A stretch of DNA of 64,000 bases from Streptomyces sp. Ru72 (GTDB lineage Bacteria; Actinomycetota; Actinomycetes; Streptomycetales; Streptomycetaceae): NCBI RefSeq assembly GCF_002920635.1, contig NZ_PQSR01000030.1, positions 1 through 64,000 of the forward strand, read 5' to 3'. The translations under genes were made by a program, and so were the position numbers. Below are positions 1 through 8,848 of the stretch, in pieces (the stretch's first letter is position 1; each line of letters begins with the position of its first letter). Below the pieces are notes generated by a model. The model did no database searches and was not told where the DNA came from. It saw only the letters and a program-made list of their open reading frames with translations.

Positions 1-106
1 CCAGGCTCCTGAGCCGGGCCGCAAGCGAACCCCTCCGCACACAGGCGCGAACCCGCCGGGTAAGGTCAGGGAGCATCGTTGGTTCGTTCCCGCAGGAGGC
101 CCCCGG

Positions 107-724
107 GTGGAGGTCCAGGAGACCCGTGTCCAGACGGACCGCGTCCTCACCATCCCGAACATCCTCAGCATGGCGCGGCTGGTCGGCGTGCCCGTCTTCC
201 TGTGGCTGATCCTCAGGCCCGAGTTCGGCGGGCCGAAGAGTGACGGCTGGGCCCTGCTCGTGCTGGTGCTGAGTGGTGTCAGTGACTATCTCGACGGCAA
301 GCTCGCCCGGCGCTGGAACCAGATCAGCAGCCTCGGCCGGCTCCTCGACCCCGCCGCCGACCGGCTCTACATCGCCTCGACCCTCCTCGGTCTCACCTGG
401 CGCGGCATTCTGCCTCTTTGGCTGACCGGGGCACTGGTGGCGCGAGAGCTGGTTCTGCTGGTGATGGTGGGCATCCTCAGGCGTCACGGCTATCCGCCGC
501 CACAGGTGAACTTCCTCGGGAAGGCCGCCACCTTCAACCTGATGTACGCCTTCCCGCTGCTGCTCCTCAGTGACGGAAGTGGATGGATCGCGTCACTCGC
601 TGCTATTTTCGGATGGGCGTTCGCCGGATGGGGTACAACGCTCTATTGGTGGGCAGGAGTCCTCTACGTGGTCCAAGTCCGCCGACTTGTCAGGGCGGAC
701 GCCGTGGCCGATTCAGCCCACTGA
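107..724 (+). CDS. CDP-alcohol phosphatidyltransferase (PgsA2-like)
   Basis: This is an integral membrane enzyme of 205 residues that probably transfers a phosphatidyl group from CDP-diacylglycerol to a small alcohol. The family signature DGxxARx8GxxxDxxxD is complete at residues 63-85 (D63, G64, A67, R68, G77, D81, D85), and hydrophobic helices surround it. The GTG start has AGGAGG at 93-98. Its position ahead of the DUF881/SBP block matches mycobacterial pgsA2 (Rv1822). The acceptor alcohol cannot be read from sequence, so phosphatidylglycerophosphate synthase is only one possibility. Confidence 0.9.
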   Translation: MEVQETRVQTDRVLTIPNILSMARLVGVPVFLWLILRPEFGGPKSDGWALLVLVLSGVSDYLDGKLARRWNQISSLGRLLDPAADRLYIASTLLGLTWRGILPLWLTGALVARELVLLVMVGILRRHGYPPPQVNFLGKAATFNLMYAFPLLLLSDGSGWIASLAAIFGWAFAGWGTTLYWWAGVLYVVQVRRLVRADAVADSAH

Positions 725-829
725 TTGCCCGCCACGCGCGGCTCGATGGCCCGCCCAGGGAAACTGCGGGACAATCTAGACGGGTGAAGTCGGCTGGACC
801 GTCGTCTCTTGGAGGAGGACGCTTCCGAC

Positions 830-3325
830 ATGAAGGCCGTCGTGATGGCCGGAGGCGAAGGCACGCGCCTTCGCCCCATGACCTCGAGTATGCCCAAGCC
901 GCTCCTGCCGGTGGCCAACCGGCCGATCATGGAGCACGTGCTGCGGCTGCTCAAAAGGCATGGGCTCAACGAGACCGTCGTAACCGTGCAGTTCCTGGCC
1001 TCACTCGTCAAGAACTACTTCGGTGACGGCGAAGAGCTCGGTATGGAGCTCACATATGCCAACGAGGAGAAGCCACTCGGTACTGCCGGGAGCGTCAAGA
1101 ACGCCGAGGAAGCACTCAAGGACGACGCGTTCCTCGTGATCTCCGGCGATGCCCTGACCGACTTCGACCTCACCGACCTGATCAATTTCCACAAGGAAAA
1201 GGGCGCCCTGGTCACCGTCTGTCTGACGCGTGTACCCAACCCGCTGGAATTCGGCATCACCATCGTCGACGACGAGGGAAAGGTCGAGCGCTTCCTGGAG
1301 AAGCCGACCTGGGGCCAGGTCTTCTCGGACACCGTGAACACGGGCATCTACGTCATGGAGCCCGAGGTCTTCGACTATGTCGAACCCGACGTGCCGGTCG
1401 ACTGGTCCGGCGATGTCTTCCCGCAGCTGATGAAGGAGGGCAAGCCGATCTACGGCTATGTCGCCGAGGGCTACTGGGAGGACGTCGGCACCCACGAGAG
1501 CTATGTGAAGGCCCAGGCCGACGTCCTGGAGGGCAAGGTCGACGTCGAGATCGACGGCTTCGAGATCTCCCCCGGCGTCTGGGTCGCGGAGGGCGCGGAG
1601 GTGCACCCCGACGCGGTGCTGCGCGGGCCGTTGTACATCGGTGACTACGCCAAGGTGGAGGCCGGTGCCGAAATACGGGAGCACACCGTCGTCGGCTCGA
1701 ACGTGGTCGTGAAGAGCGGGGCGTTTCTGCACAAGGCGGTCGTCCACGACAACGTGTACATCGGCCAGCACAGCAATCTGCGGGGCTGTGTGGTCGGCAA
1801 GAACACCGACATCATGCGTGCGGCCCGGATCGAGGACGGCGCGGTGATCGGCGATGAGTGCCTCATCGGCGAGGAGTCCATCGTCCAGGGCAACGTACGG
1901 GTGTACCCCTTCAAGACCATCGAGGCCGGTGCCTTCGTCAACACCTCGGTCATCTGGGAGTCGCGCGGACAGGCACACCTCTTCGGGGCCCGCGGTGTGT
2001 CGGGCATCCTGAACGTGGAGATCACACCGGAACTGGCCGTACGGCTGGCCGGCGCGTATGCCACCACCCTCAAGAAGGGATCGACGGTCACCACGGCACG
2101 TGACCACTCCCGGGGTGCGCGTGCGCTGAAGCGCGCGGTCATCTCGGCGCTCCAGGCCAGCGCCATCGACGTACGGGACCTGGAGAACGTACCGCTGCCC
2201 GTGGCGCGGCAGCAGACCGCGCGAGGGAGTGCCGGCGGCATCATGATCCGGACGTCGCCCGGTGTGCCGGACTCCGTCGACATCATGTTCTTCGACGGGC
2301 AGGGCGCCGACCTGTCCCAGGCCGGTCAGCGCAAGCTGGACCGGGTGTTCGCGCGACAGGAGTACCGGCGGGCCTTCCCGGGTGAGATCGGGGACCTGTA
2401 CTTCCCGTCCAGCGTCTTCGACTCGTACACCGGGTCGCTGCTGCGGAGCGTCGACACCACGGGCATCGCCGAGTCGGGCCTGAAGGTCGTCGTGGACGCC
2501 TCGAACGGCAGTGCTGGGCTGGTACTCCCCAGTCTGCTCGGCAAGCTCGGTGTGGACTCCCTGACGATCAACCCCGGACTGGACGAGTCCCGGCCCACCG
2601 AGTCCGCGGAAGCGCGGCGGGCCGGGCTGGTGCGGCTCGGTGAGATCGTCGCGTCGTCGGGGGCCGCGTTCGGTGTCAGGTTCGACCCCGTCGGTGAGCG
2701 GCTGTCGCTCGTCGACGAGAAGGGGCGCATCGTCGAGGACGACCGGGCGCTGCTGGTGATGCTCGATCTCGTGGCCGCCGAGCGGCGCAGCGGGCGGGTG
2801 GCGCTGCCGGTGACGACGACGAGGATCGCCGAGCAGGTGGCGGCGTACCACGGGACGCAGGTCGAGTGGACCACCACATCGCCCGACGACCTCACCCGCG
2901 TGGGCCGCGACGAGTCGACGATCTTCGGCGGCGACGGCCGTGGCGGCTTCATCGTGCCGGAGTTCAGCAGCGTCTTCGACGGCACGGCGGCGTTCGTACG
3001 GCTGATCGGGCTGGTGGCGCGGACCCAGCTCACTCTCAGCCAGATCGACGCGCGGATTCCGCGGGCGCACGTCCTCAAGCGCGATCTCGCCACTCCTTGG
3101 GCTGTCAAGGGACTCGTGATGCGCCGGGTCGTGGAGGCCGCAGGCGACCGGTTCGTGGACACGACCGACGGCGTGAGGGTCGTGGAGACCGACGGACGCT
3201 GGGTACTGGTGCTGCCCGACCCGGCCGAGGCCGTCACCCACCTGTGGGCCGAAGGGCCCGACGACGCCTCCGCGCAGGCCCTGCTGGACGAATGGTCGAC
3301 CGTAGTGGACAGCGCCGGACGGTGA
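830..3325 (+). CDS. Mannose-1-phosphate guanylyltransferase-like fusion protein
   Basis: This 831-residue cytoplasmic fusion starts with a sugar-nucleotidyltransferase domain (GGEGTRLRP at 8-16, PKPLLP at 22-27). Left-handed beta-helix hexapeptide repeats follow at about 250-370. From about 385 to the end is a phosphomannomutase-like domain. It probably makes GDP-mannose or a related sugar nucleotide. The phosphomannomutase part lacks the usual TASHNP phosphoserine motif, and its metal loop reads DPVGER instead of DGDADR, so that half may be non-catalytic. ATG 830 is chosen because GGAGGAGGA at 811-819 precedes it; an upstream TTG at 809 is in frame but has no such site. Confidence 0.88.
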   Translation: MKAVVMAGGEGTRLRPMTSSMPKPLLPVANRPIMEHVLRLLKRHGLNETVVTVQFLASLVKNYFGDGEELGMELTYANEEKPLGTAGSVKNAEEALKDDAFLVISGDALTDFDLTDLINFHKEKGALVTVCLTRVPNPLEFGITIVDDEGKVERFLEKPTWGQVFSDTVNTGIYVMEPEVFDYVEPDVPVDWSGDVFPQLMKEGKPIYGYVAEGYWEDVGTHESYVKAQADVLEGKVDVEIDGFEISPGVWVAEGAEVHPDAVLRGPLYIGDYAKVEAGAEIREHTVVGSNVVVKSGAFLHKAVVHDNVYIGQHSNLRGCVVGKNTDIMRAARIEDGAVIGDECLIGEESIVQGNVRVYPFKTIEAGAFVNTSVIWESRGQAHLFGARGVSGILNVEITPELAVRLAGAYATTLKKGSTVTTARDHSRGARALKRAVISALQASAIDVRDLENVPLPVARQQTARGSAGGIMIRTSPGVPDSVDIMFFDGQGADLSQAGQRKLDRVFARQEYRRAFPGEIGDLYFPSSVFDSYTGSLLRSVDTTGIAESGLKVVVDASNGSAGLVLPSLLGKLGVDSLTINPGLDESRPTESAEARRAGLVRLGEIVASSGAAFGVRFDPVGERLSLVDEKGRIVEDDRALLVMLDLVAAERRSGRVALPVTTTRIAEQVAAYHGTQVEWTTTSPDDLTRVGRDESTIFGGDGRGGFIVPEFSSVFDGTAAFVRLIGLVARTQLTLSQIDARIPRAHVLKRDLATPWAVKGLVMRRVVEAAGDRFVDTTDGVRVVETDGRWVLVLPDPAEAVTHLWAEGPDDASAQALLDEWSTVVDSAGR

Positions 3326-3340
3326 CAGACGCGCCACGCG

Positions 3341-3385
3341 CGCGTGCCGGACAAGTGTCCCCCAAGGGGGCCTGTCCGGCACGCG
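3341..3385 (+). terminator. Long-stem terminator after the guanylyltransferase gene
   Basis: A perfect 13-bp inverted repeat (3341-3353 with 3373-3385) encloses a second hairpin, CCCCCAAGGGGG at 3359-3370. It starts 15 bases after the stop codon, with no T-run, as is common in Streptomyces. It separates this gene from the DUF881 operon. Confidence 0.75.
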
Positions 3386-3424
3386 GGTGGGGCCATTCGG
3401 AGGTAGCACGCGCGACGTGCGACG

Positions 3425-4330
3425 ATGTGCGGCATGCCGCATCCGCCCCCCGTTCGGAGCACACCGACGCGCCCCTCGCGCCCGGACGCCTCCATGTCGT
3501 TGCTCACCAACGTCATGGATCACAGCCTCGACGACGGATACGCCGAGGCCGCTGCCCGGAAGAGGTCCGAGGGCGCTGCGGGGATGCCCAGGACGCTGCG
3601 GGCGAAGCTCGGTCTTGCGGCGGGCCTCGTACTCGCCGCCCTGGTGGTGACCGTCGGCGCCGCTCAGGCGCGGATCGCCGCGCCGACGGTCGCCAAGGAG
3701 CGTCAGGAACTCATCGACCGCATCCAGCGCGAGACCGCCGCCGCGGACAAGCTCGAGGGCACGGTCGACAAGCTGCGCGACGACGTGAGCGCGCGGCAGC
3801 GCGCGGCCCTGCGGCAGGACGGGGGCGGCGACCCGGCCGACCTGGTCGGGATTCTGTCGGGCGCCGTCGCGGTGCGCGGTCCTGGGGTGAAGCTCGTCGT
3901 CGACGACGCCAAGGAAGCCACCACGGGTGGCGACGGCAACCCTCGTGAGACCTCGGGGTTCTCCGACACGGGGCGCGTACGCGACCGGGACATGCAGCGC
4001 GTCGTCAACGGGCTGTGGGAGTCGGGTGCCGAGGCGATCGCGATCAACGGGCAGCGGCTGACGGCCCTGTCGGCGATCAGGGCCGCGGGTGACGCGATAC
4101 TGGTGGACAACAGGCCGCTGGTGCCGCCGTACACGGTCCTCGCGGTGGGGGACGGGGGCAGGCTCAGCACGCGGTTCCAGAACAGCGCCGACGGGCTCTA
4201 CCTGCACGCGCTGCAGGAGAACTACGGGATTCGGACCGCCATCTCCACCGAGGGTGACCTTCGGCTGCCGGCCGCACCCAGTGTGATCGTACGAACAGCA
4301 CAACCGAGTACAGAGAAGGGCACATCGTGA
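3425..4330 (+). CDS. DUF881 protein, first copy
   Basis: A 301-residue DUF881 protein of unknown biochemical function, like Rv1823 of mycobacteria. A variable N-terminus is followed by one membrane helix at about 60-80, a short coiled coil, and the extracytoplasmic DUF881 fold, with the typical segments on a pre-formed operator-like loop (GAEAIAINGQRL) and a DNRPLVPPY turn. The start is uncertain: CGGAGG at 3398-3403 lies 21 bases before ATG 3425, and ATG 3494 is an alternative. The stop overlaps the next gene's start by four bases, indicating translational coupling. The envelope or division role is inferred from the gene neighbourhood only. Confidence 0.88.
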   Translation: MCGMPHPPPVRSTPTRPSRPDASMSLLTNVMDHSLDDGYAEAAARKRSEGAAGMPRTLRAKLGLAAGLVLAALVVTVGAAQARIAAPTVAKERQELIDRIQRETAAADKLEGTVDKLRDDVSARQRAALRQDGGGDPADLVGILSGAVAVRGPGVKLVVDDAKEATTGGDGNPRETSGFSDTGRVRDRDMQRVVNGLWESGAEAIAINGQRLTALSAIRAAGDAILVDNRPLVPPYTVLAVGDGGRLSTRFQNSADGLYLHALQENYGIRTAISTEGDLRLPAAPSVIVRTAQPSTEKGTS

Positions 4331-4659
4331 TCGCGGTACTGGGCCTCGTCGTCGGAGTGGTGGTCGGGCTGTTGGTCCGGCCCGAGGTCCCGGCGGTCGT
4401 CGAGCCTTACCTTCCGATCGCCGTCGTGGCGGCGCTCGACGCCGTGTTCGGTGGTCTGCGGGCCATGCTCGACGGCATCTTCGACGACAAGGTCTTCGTG
4501 GTGTCGTTCCTGTCCAACGTGGTGGTGGCGGCGCTGATCGTGTTCCTGGGCGACAAGTTGGGCGTCGGCGCGCAGCTGTCCACCGGTGTGGTGGTCGTCC
4601 TCGGCATCCGCATCTTCTCCAACGCGGCGGCGATCCGCCGGCATGTGTTCCGGGCGTGA
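4327..4659 (+). CDS. Small basic protein (SBP family, DUF1290)
   Basis: A 110-residue membrane protein with three to four hydrophobic helices and the family segment around 'RAMLDGIFDDKVFVVSF'. The family is always found between two DUF881 genes in actinobacteria (Rv1824) and also occurs in Firmicutes near division genes. GTG 4327 overlaps the preceding TGA, and its own stop overlaps the next GTG, so the three genes form a tightly coupled operon. The function is unknown. Confidence 0.92.
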   Translation: MIAVLGLVVGVVVGLLVRPEVPAVVEPYLPIAVVAALDAVFGGLRAMLDGIFDDKVFVVSFLSNVVVAALIVFLGDKLGVGAQLSTGVVVVLGIRIFSNAAAIRRHVFRA

Positions 4660-5519
4660 GGTCGATGAGCAACGAGGACGAGACGACAGAGCCGCCGCAG
4701 ACCCCGGAGCACCGACTGCGCAGGGAACTGCCCGAGGAGGTTCCGGCCGCGGCGCGCGAGACGTCGGGGACGACGGACGAGGAGCCGGCCACCGCACTGA
4801 CCGGTCGTCAGCGCCTGGTGCAGGGACTGTGGCCGCCGCGCGTCACCCGTGCCCAACTCATCGTGGCGGTCCTGCTGTTCGGCCTCGGCTTCGGCCTGGC
4901 CGTCCAGGTCGCCTCCAACAGTGACGGCAGCAGTGCCCTGCGCGGCGCGCGTCAAGAGGATCTTGTGCGCATCCTCGATGAACTCGACGACCGTACGCAG
5001 CGTCTTCAGGACGAGAAGCAGGGTCTGGAGGATCAGCGGGCCGAGCTGGAGAACAGCTCGGACCGGGCCGAGGAGGCCCGCAAGCAGACCGCCGAGAAGG
5101 AGAAGCAACTCGGAATCCTTGCGGGCACGGTGGCCGCCGAAGGGCCCGGGATCACGATGACGATCCAGGACACGAAGGGGACGGTCCAGGCGGACATGCT
5201 GCTCAACGCGATCCAGGAGCTGCGCGCGGCCGGGGCGGAGGCGATAGAGGTGAACGGCGTACGGGTCGTCGCCGGCACCTATCTGTCGGACGCCGGGAAA
5301 GGTGTCAGCGTCGACGGGAACAAGATCACGCGGCCCTATCGTTTCAAGGTCATCGGCAAACCGCAGGACCTCGAACCGGCACTCAACATCCCCGGAGGCG
5401 TGGTGCAGACTCTCGAGAAGGAGCAGGCCACGGTCACCGTGGAGCGTTCCACGAAGATCGTCGTGGACGCCTTGCGAGCCGCGAAGCGGCCTGACTACGC
5501 TCGGTCGTCCTCCCAGTGA
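4656..5519 (+). CDS. DUF881 protein, second copy, with coiled coil
   Basis: A 287-residue protein with a polar N-terminal tail (1-55), one transmembrane helix at about 66-88, and a long charged coiled coil at about 95-150 (repeated E, Q, R and L). The C-terminal DUF881 domain follows. The topology resembles small division proteins such as DivIC, although no homology is claimed. GTG 4656 overlaps the SBP stop; ATG 4665 is the alternative start. It is the last gene of the DUF881-SBP-DUF881 operon. In mycobacteria the next gene would be gcvH, which is absent here. Confidence 0.9.
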   Translation: MRSMSNEDETTEPPQTPEHRLRRELPEEVPAAARETSGTTDEEPATALTGRQRLVQGLWPPRVTRAQLIVAVLLFGLGFGLAVQVASNSDGSSALRGARQEDLVRILDELDDRTQRLQDEKQGLEDQRAELENSSDRAEEARKQTAEKEKQLGILAGTVAAEGPGITMTIQDTKGTVQADMLLNAIQELRAAGAEAIEVNGVRVVAGTYLSDAGKGVSVDGNKITRPYRFKVIGKPQDLEPALNIPGGVVQTLEKEQATVTVERSTKIVVDALRAAKRPDYARSSSQ

Positions 5520-5709
5520 ACCGGGGGTGCATGGAGGCCGTCCGGCAGGGGCATGAGGTTGCGGGGGGTCGGCGCACCGATTGGGTGGTGCGTGGTGGAA
5601 ACTGTCTGGTGGAAACGGACGTTGTGAGGATGTCCGGGTCGGCCGGTGTATGCAATCAGGGTTCGTCCTGCCCCACGGGCGGGTCTGTTTCGGTCAAGGG
5701 GAATCGCCC

Positions 5710-6453
5710 GTGAAGTTGTTTGCGAAGTTGTTCGGCAAGAGCGCGCGAGAGGGCAGCGACAACGCCACTGCCCGCCATCGCGCACAGCCGGGAGACGCTG
5801 AGGGCCAGCGGCCGCTGTTCCGCGATCAGGTCAGTGGTCCGGGCGGTCACATTTCCGGAGGTCAGGGCGCGCCGTCTGTTGACCCTGCCGCGTCCGGCGG
5901 CATAGGTTCCGGGGACATGTCGGCCCTGGTGTGCACGCGGTGCGGTCACCGCAACGCGGAGAACAGCCGCTTCTGCTCCAACTGCGGTGCGCCGCTGCGG
6001 GCCGGGGCGGTCCCGGAGCGTGCGTCGGAGACGACGTCCACGATCTCCATCTCGGGCCTGGAGGCGTACGACGCGGAGGCCACCGGCCAGACGCCGGTGC
6101 CGACGCTGTCTCCCGAGGCGCAGGCGGCCGTGGAGGCGCTCCCGTTCGGCTCGGCGCTCCTGGTGGTGCGCCGGGGCCCGAACTCGGGCAGCCGCTTCCT
6201 GCTGGACAGCGACCTGACCACGGCGGGGCGCCATCCGCAGAGCGACATCTTCCTGGACGACGTGACGGTCTCGCGCCGCCACGTCGAGTTCCGCCGGGGT
6301 CCCGACGGCATGTTCACGGTCGCCGACGTCGGCAGCCTCAACGGCACGTACGTCAACCGGGAGCGCATCGACCAGGTCGCGCTCCACAACGGCGACGAGG
6401 TGCAGATCGGCAAGTACAGGCTGGTCTTCTACGCGAGCCAGCGGGGCATCTGA
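5710..6453 (+). CDS. garA: Zinc-ribbon FHA-domain protein with GarA/OdhI-type ETTS site
   Basis: A 247-residue soluble protein. A zinc ribbon (CTRCGHRNAENSRFCSNC) sits at about 78-95. It is followed by ETTS, the sequence phosphorylated by Pkn kinases in GarA/OdhI, and a C-terminal FHA domain at about 155-240 with GR, SRRH and NGTYVN signatures. GarA and OdhI inhibit 2-oxoglutarate dehydrogenase when unphosphorylated; phosphorylated ETTS binds the protein's own FHA domain and relieves inhibition. GTG 5710 follows AAGGGGA. Position between DUF881 and the MerR gene is the same as Rv1827. The gene symbol rests on orthology by position and motif. Confidence 0.85.
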   Translation: MKLFAKLFGKSAREGSDNATARHRAQPGDAEGQRPLFRDQVSGPGGHISGGQGAPSVDPAASGGIGSGDMSALVCTRCGHRNAENSRFCSNCGAPLRAGAVPERASETTSTISISGLEAYDAEATGQTPVPTLSPEAQAAVEALPFGSALLVVRRGPNSGSRFLLDSDLTTAGRHPQSDIFLDDVTVSRRHVEFRRGPDGMFTVADVGSLNGTYVNRERIDQVALHNGDEVQIGKYRLVFYASQRGI

Positions 6454-6472
6454 CCCGCACGGGGAAGGGTCC

Positions 6473-7228
6473 ATGCTTCACACACCGAGCGGCGGTGCCG
6501 ACAGCGGCACCGCCGCGGCGGACGGCCGGCTGATGAGTATCGGCACGGTGCTGAACGTGCTGCGCGAGGAGTTCCCCGAAGTCACCATCTCCAAGATCCG
6601 TTTTCTGGAGTCCGAGGGGCTCATCGAGCCGCAGCGGACCCCTTCGGGGTACCGCAAGTTCAGTGCCCGTGACGTCGAGCGGCTCGGCCAGGTGCTCAGG
6701 ATGCAGCGGGACCACTATCTGCCGCTGAAGGTGATCCGTGAGCACCTGGACGCCCTGGAGCGGGGCGAGGAGGTGCGGCTGCCGTCCCTGGGCCGGCCCG
6801 GGGAGACCGGCGAGGGAGAGCTGCTCGGAGACCTCCTGGGCGAGCCGGAGAGCCCCGCGCCCGCCCGGATCGGCCGCGAGGAGCTGCTGGCGACCGCCGG
6901 GATCGGTGCCGAGCAGCTTCAGGAGTGGGAGTCGTACGGGCTGCTCACGCCGCTGCCGGACGGCACGTACGACGCCGAGGCGATCACCGTGGCCACTCTC
7001 GTGGTGGAACTGGGCCGGCACGGCATCGAACCACGTCATCTGCGCGCGGTGAAGGCCGCCGCGGACCGCGAGGCCGGCTTGGTGGACCAGGTGGTGGCCC
7101 CGCTGCGCCGCCATCGCAATCCACAGACCAGGGCGCATGCCGAGGCCCGTACGAAGGAGCTCGCGGGACTCGCGGTGAAACTGCACGCGGCGCTGGTGCA
7201 GTCCGCCCTGGGTGTGCGGTTGCCTTGA
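6473..7228 (+). CDS. ftsR: MerR-family regulator, FtsR type
   Basis: A 251-residue regulator with an N-terminal winged MerR helix-turn-helix (SIGTVLNVLREEFPEVTISKIRFLESEGLI, then RTPSGYRKFS) and a long C-terminal helical region that lacks effector cysteines. It is the counterpart of Rv1828 and of corynebacterial FtsR, which activates ftsZ. It starts 20 bases after the FHA gene, so the two are probably co-transcribed. The target in this organism is inferred, not seen. Confidence 0.87.
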   Translation: MLHTPSGGADSGTAAADGRLMSIGTVLNVLREEFPEVTISKIRFLESEGLIEPQRTPSGYRKFSARDVERLGQVLRMQRDHYLPLKVIREHLDALERGEEVRLPSLGRPGETGEGELLGDLLGEPESPAPARIGREELLATAGIGAEQLQEWESYGLLTPLPDGTYDAEAITVATLVVELGRHGIEPRHLRAVKAAADREAGLVDQVVAPLRRHRNPQTRAHAEARTKELAGLAVKLHAALVQSALGVRLP

Positions 7229-7311
7229 TCCGGGCGTTCGCCGTGGGCGGATCGGCCGGGCCTTCTGTGCCCGACTACCCAAACATCCCGAGCACGGCCT
7301 AGGGTTGCTGT

Positions 7312-7785
7312 GTGAACGAGCTCGATGTCGTAGGTGTCCGGGTCGAGATGCCCTCCAACCAGCCGATCGTGCTCCTGCGTGAAGTGGGAGGCGACCGCTA
7401 CCTCCCCATCTGGATCGGCCCCGGGGAGGCGACGGCCATCGCGTTCGCCCAGCAGGGCATGGCCCCCGCGCGCCCTCTGACGCACGACCTGTTCAAGGAC
7501 GTGCTGGAGGCCGTCGGGCAGGAGCTCACGGAAGTGCGCATCACGGATCTGCGTGAAGGCGTCTTCTACGCGGAGCTGGTCTTCGCCAGCGGTGTCGAAG
7601 TGAGCGCCCGCCCGTCCGACGCCATAGCGCTCGCGCTGCGCACCGGCACGCCGATCTACGGCAGCGACGGTGTGCTGGACGACGCGGGGATCGCCATCCC
7701 GGACGAGCAGGAGGACGAGGTCGAGAAGTTCCGCGAGTTCCTCGACCAGATCTCACCGGAGGACTTCGGGACCAGCAGCCAGTGA
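7312..7785 (+). CDS. Bifunctional nuclease family protein (DUF151)
   Basis: A 157-residue protein of the DUF151 bifunctional nuclease family (Rv1829-like). It begins MNELDVVGVRVEMPSNQPIV and contains the conserved segments YLPIWIGPGEA, LTHDLFKDVL and SARPSDAIALALRTGTPIY. The family was described as having RNase and DNase activity; the physiological role is unclear. GTG 7312 lies only six bases after TAGGGT (7300-7305), a good -10 element, so the message may be leaderless. Confidence 0.9.
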   Translation: MNELDVVGVRVEMPSNQPIVLLREVGGDRYLPIWIGPGEATAIAFAQQGMAPARPLTHDLFKDVLEAVGQELTEVRITDLREGVFYAELVFASGVEVSARPSDAIALALRTGTPIYGSDGVLDDAGIAIPDEQEDEVEKFREFLDQISPEDFGTSSQ

Positions 7786-8094
7786 CGCTCCCTCCCGGGG
7801 GTTGGGCCGACGGGCGACGCGGCGCCCGCGGCTTGCCCGTCGTGTGTCTGCGGCGTCCCTCTGCCGGGCACGGGCCCGAGCGCGCGCCGACCGTGGTGTG
7901 GGCTTGCGCACCGCGTTGAAGGGGATGGCCGAGGGCACGAAGCCGTGTGTGCCGGGCGCCGGACAACTGTCGCCGCCGTGTGCGGCGTCGGGCGGTGTGG
8001 CAGGGGAAGGCGGCCGGGACAGCGGCGCTCGAGGGGCCCGCTAAGGCATTCGGCTAGCCTTTCCCCGCGGGGGGCACGGGAAACCACTCCTAGG

Positions 8095-8120
8095 GTGATT
8101 ATCACTCGGCGTGCCGAGTG
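8095..8120. promoter_or_regulatory. Adjacent palindromes upstream of the second MerR gene
   Basis: GTGAT-T-ATCAC (8095-8105) overlaps a perfect CACTCGGC-GT-GCCGAGTG inverted repeat (8103-8120). The pair ends nine bases before the -35 element, a typical activator or autoregulator position. The rest of the 403-base gap from 7786 holds no convincing gene. Confidence 0.5.
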
Positions 8121-8129
8121 TGGCGATCG

Positions 8130-8158
8130 TTGACGCACCCGTGGTGACTGCCTACCGT
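8130..8158 (+). promoter_or_regulatory. Housekeeping-type promoter of the second MerR gene
   Basis: TTGACG (8130-8135), a 17-base spacer and TACCGT (8153-8158) fit the main vegetative sigma factor. Transcription would begin near 8165, about 24 bases before GTG 8189. Confidence 0.65.
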
Positions 8159-8188
8159 CGAGAAGGCAGGTCAAGGACGGAGGTCGGC

Positions 8189-8824
8189 GTGAGAAGCAGC
8201 GGCGGCGGTACGGCTGGGGGTGCCCCTGGACACAGTCTGGGGGAGAGCGGTCCGTACCGGCTTCACGGCAACGCGGCCGGCTCCGCCCCGCAGCGGCCGA
8301 CGCCCGTGCCGGGCGGCGGAGGGGCGGCTTCCGAGGACATCGGCTATCGCGGCCCCACGGCGTGCGCCGCCGCGGGCATCACCTACCGGCAGCTGGACTA
8401 CTGGGCCAGGACCGGTCTGGTCGAGCCCAGCGTGCGCCCCGCCCACGGGTCGGGGACACAGCGGTTGTACAGCTTCCGCGATGTCGTCGTCCTGAAGATC
8501 GTCAAGCGTTTCCTCGACACCGGGGTGTCCCTGCAGAACATCCGGACCGCCGTCCAGCACCTCAGGGAGCGGGGTTTTCGCGACCTGGAGCGGATGACGC
8601 TGATGAGCGACGGCGCGACGGTCTACGAGTGCACGTCCCCGGACGAGGTTCACGCCCTGCTCCAGGGCGGGCAGGGCATCTTCGGCATCGCCGTGGGCGT
8701 CGTGTGGCGGGACGTGGAGAACGCCCTGTCGCAGTTGCACGGTGAACGTGTCGACACCGGCGAGACCATCGTGGGCCACAACCCGGCGGACGAGCTGGCG
8801 CGCCGGCGCAACCGGGCCGTCTGA
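8189..8824 (+). CDS. MerR-family regulator (Rv1830-like)
   Basis: A 211-residue MerR protein with a variable Gly/Pro-rich N-terminal tail of about 50 residues, then the helix-turn-helix (GPTACAAAGITYRQLDYWARTGLVEPS, TQRLYSFRDVVVL) and a C-terminal dimer/effector region without metal-binding cysteines. It occupies the place of Rv1830. GTG 8189 has GGAGG at 8179-8183 and lies downstream of the predicted promoter; the open frame reaches back to 8111 but that start would precede the -35 box. Two palindromes just upstream are candidate operators, possibly its own. Confidence 0.87.
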   Translation: MRSSGGGTAGGAPGHSLGESGPYRLHGNAAGSAPQRPTPVPGGGGAASEDIGYRGPTACAAAGITYRQLDYWARTGLVEPSVRPAHGSGTQRLYSFRDVVVLKIVKRFLDTGVSLQNIRTAVQHLRERGFRDLERMTLMSDGATVYECTSPDEVHALLQGGQGIFGIAVGVVWRDVENALSQLHGERVDTGETIVGHNPADELARRRNRAV

Positions 8825-8848
8825 GCGGCAGGCCGCGGCAGGGCCGCG

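Noticed and set aside
1001..4792. 1263-codon minus-strand open frame opposite the guanylyltransferase and DUF881 genes
   Set aside because: It is an antisense shadow caused by the high GC content. The plus-strand genes have recognised domains, start sites and codon bias; the minus frame gives no known protein motif.
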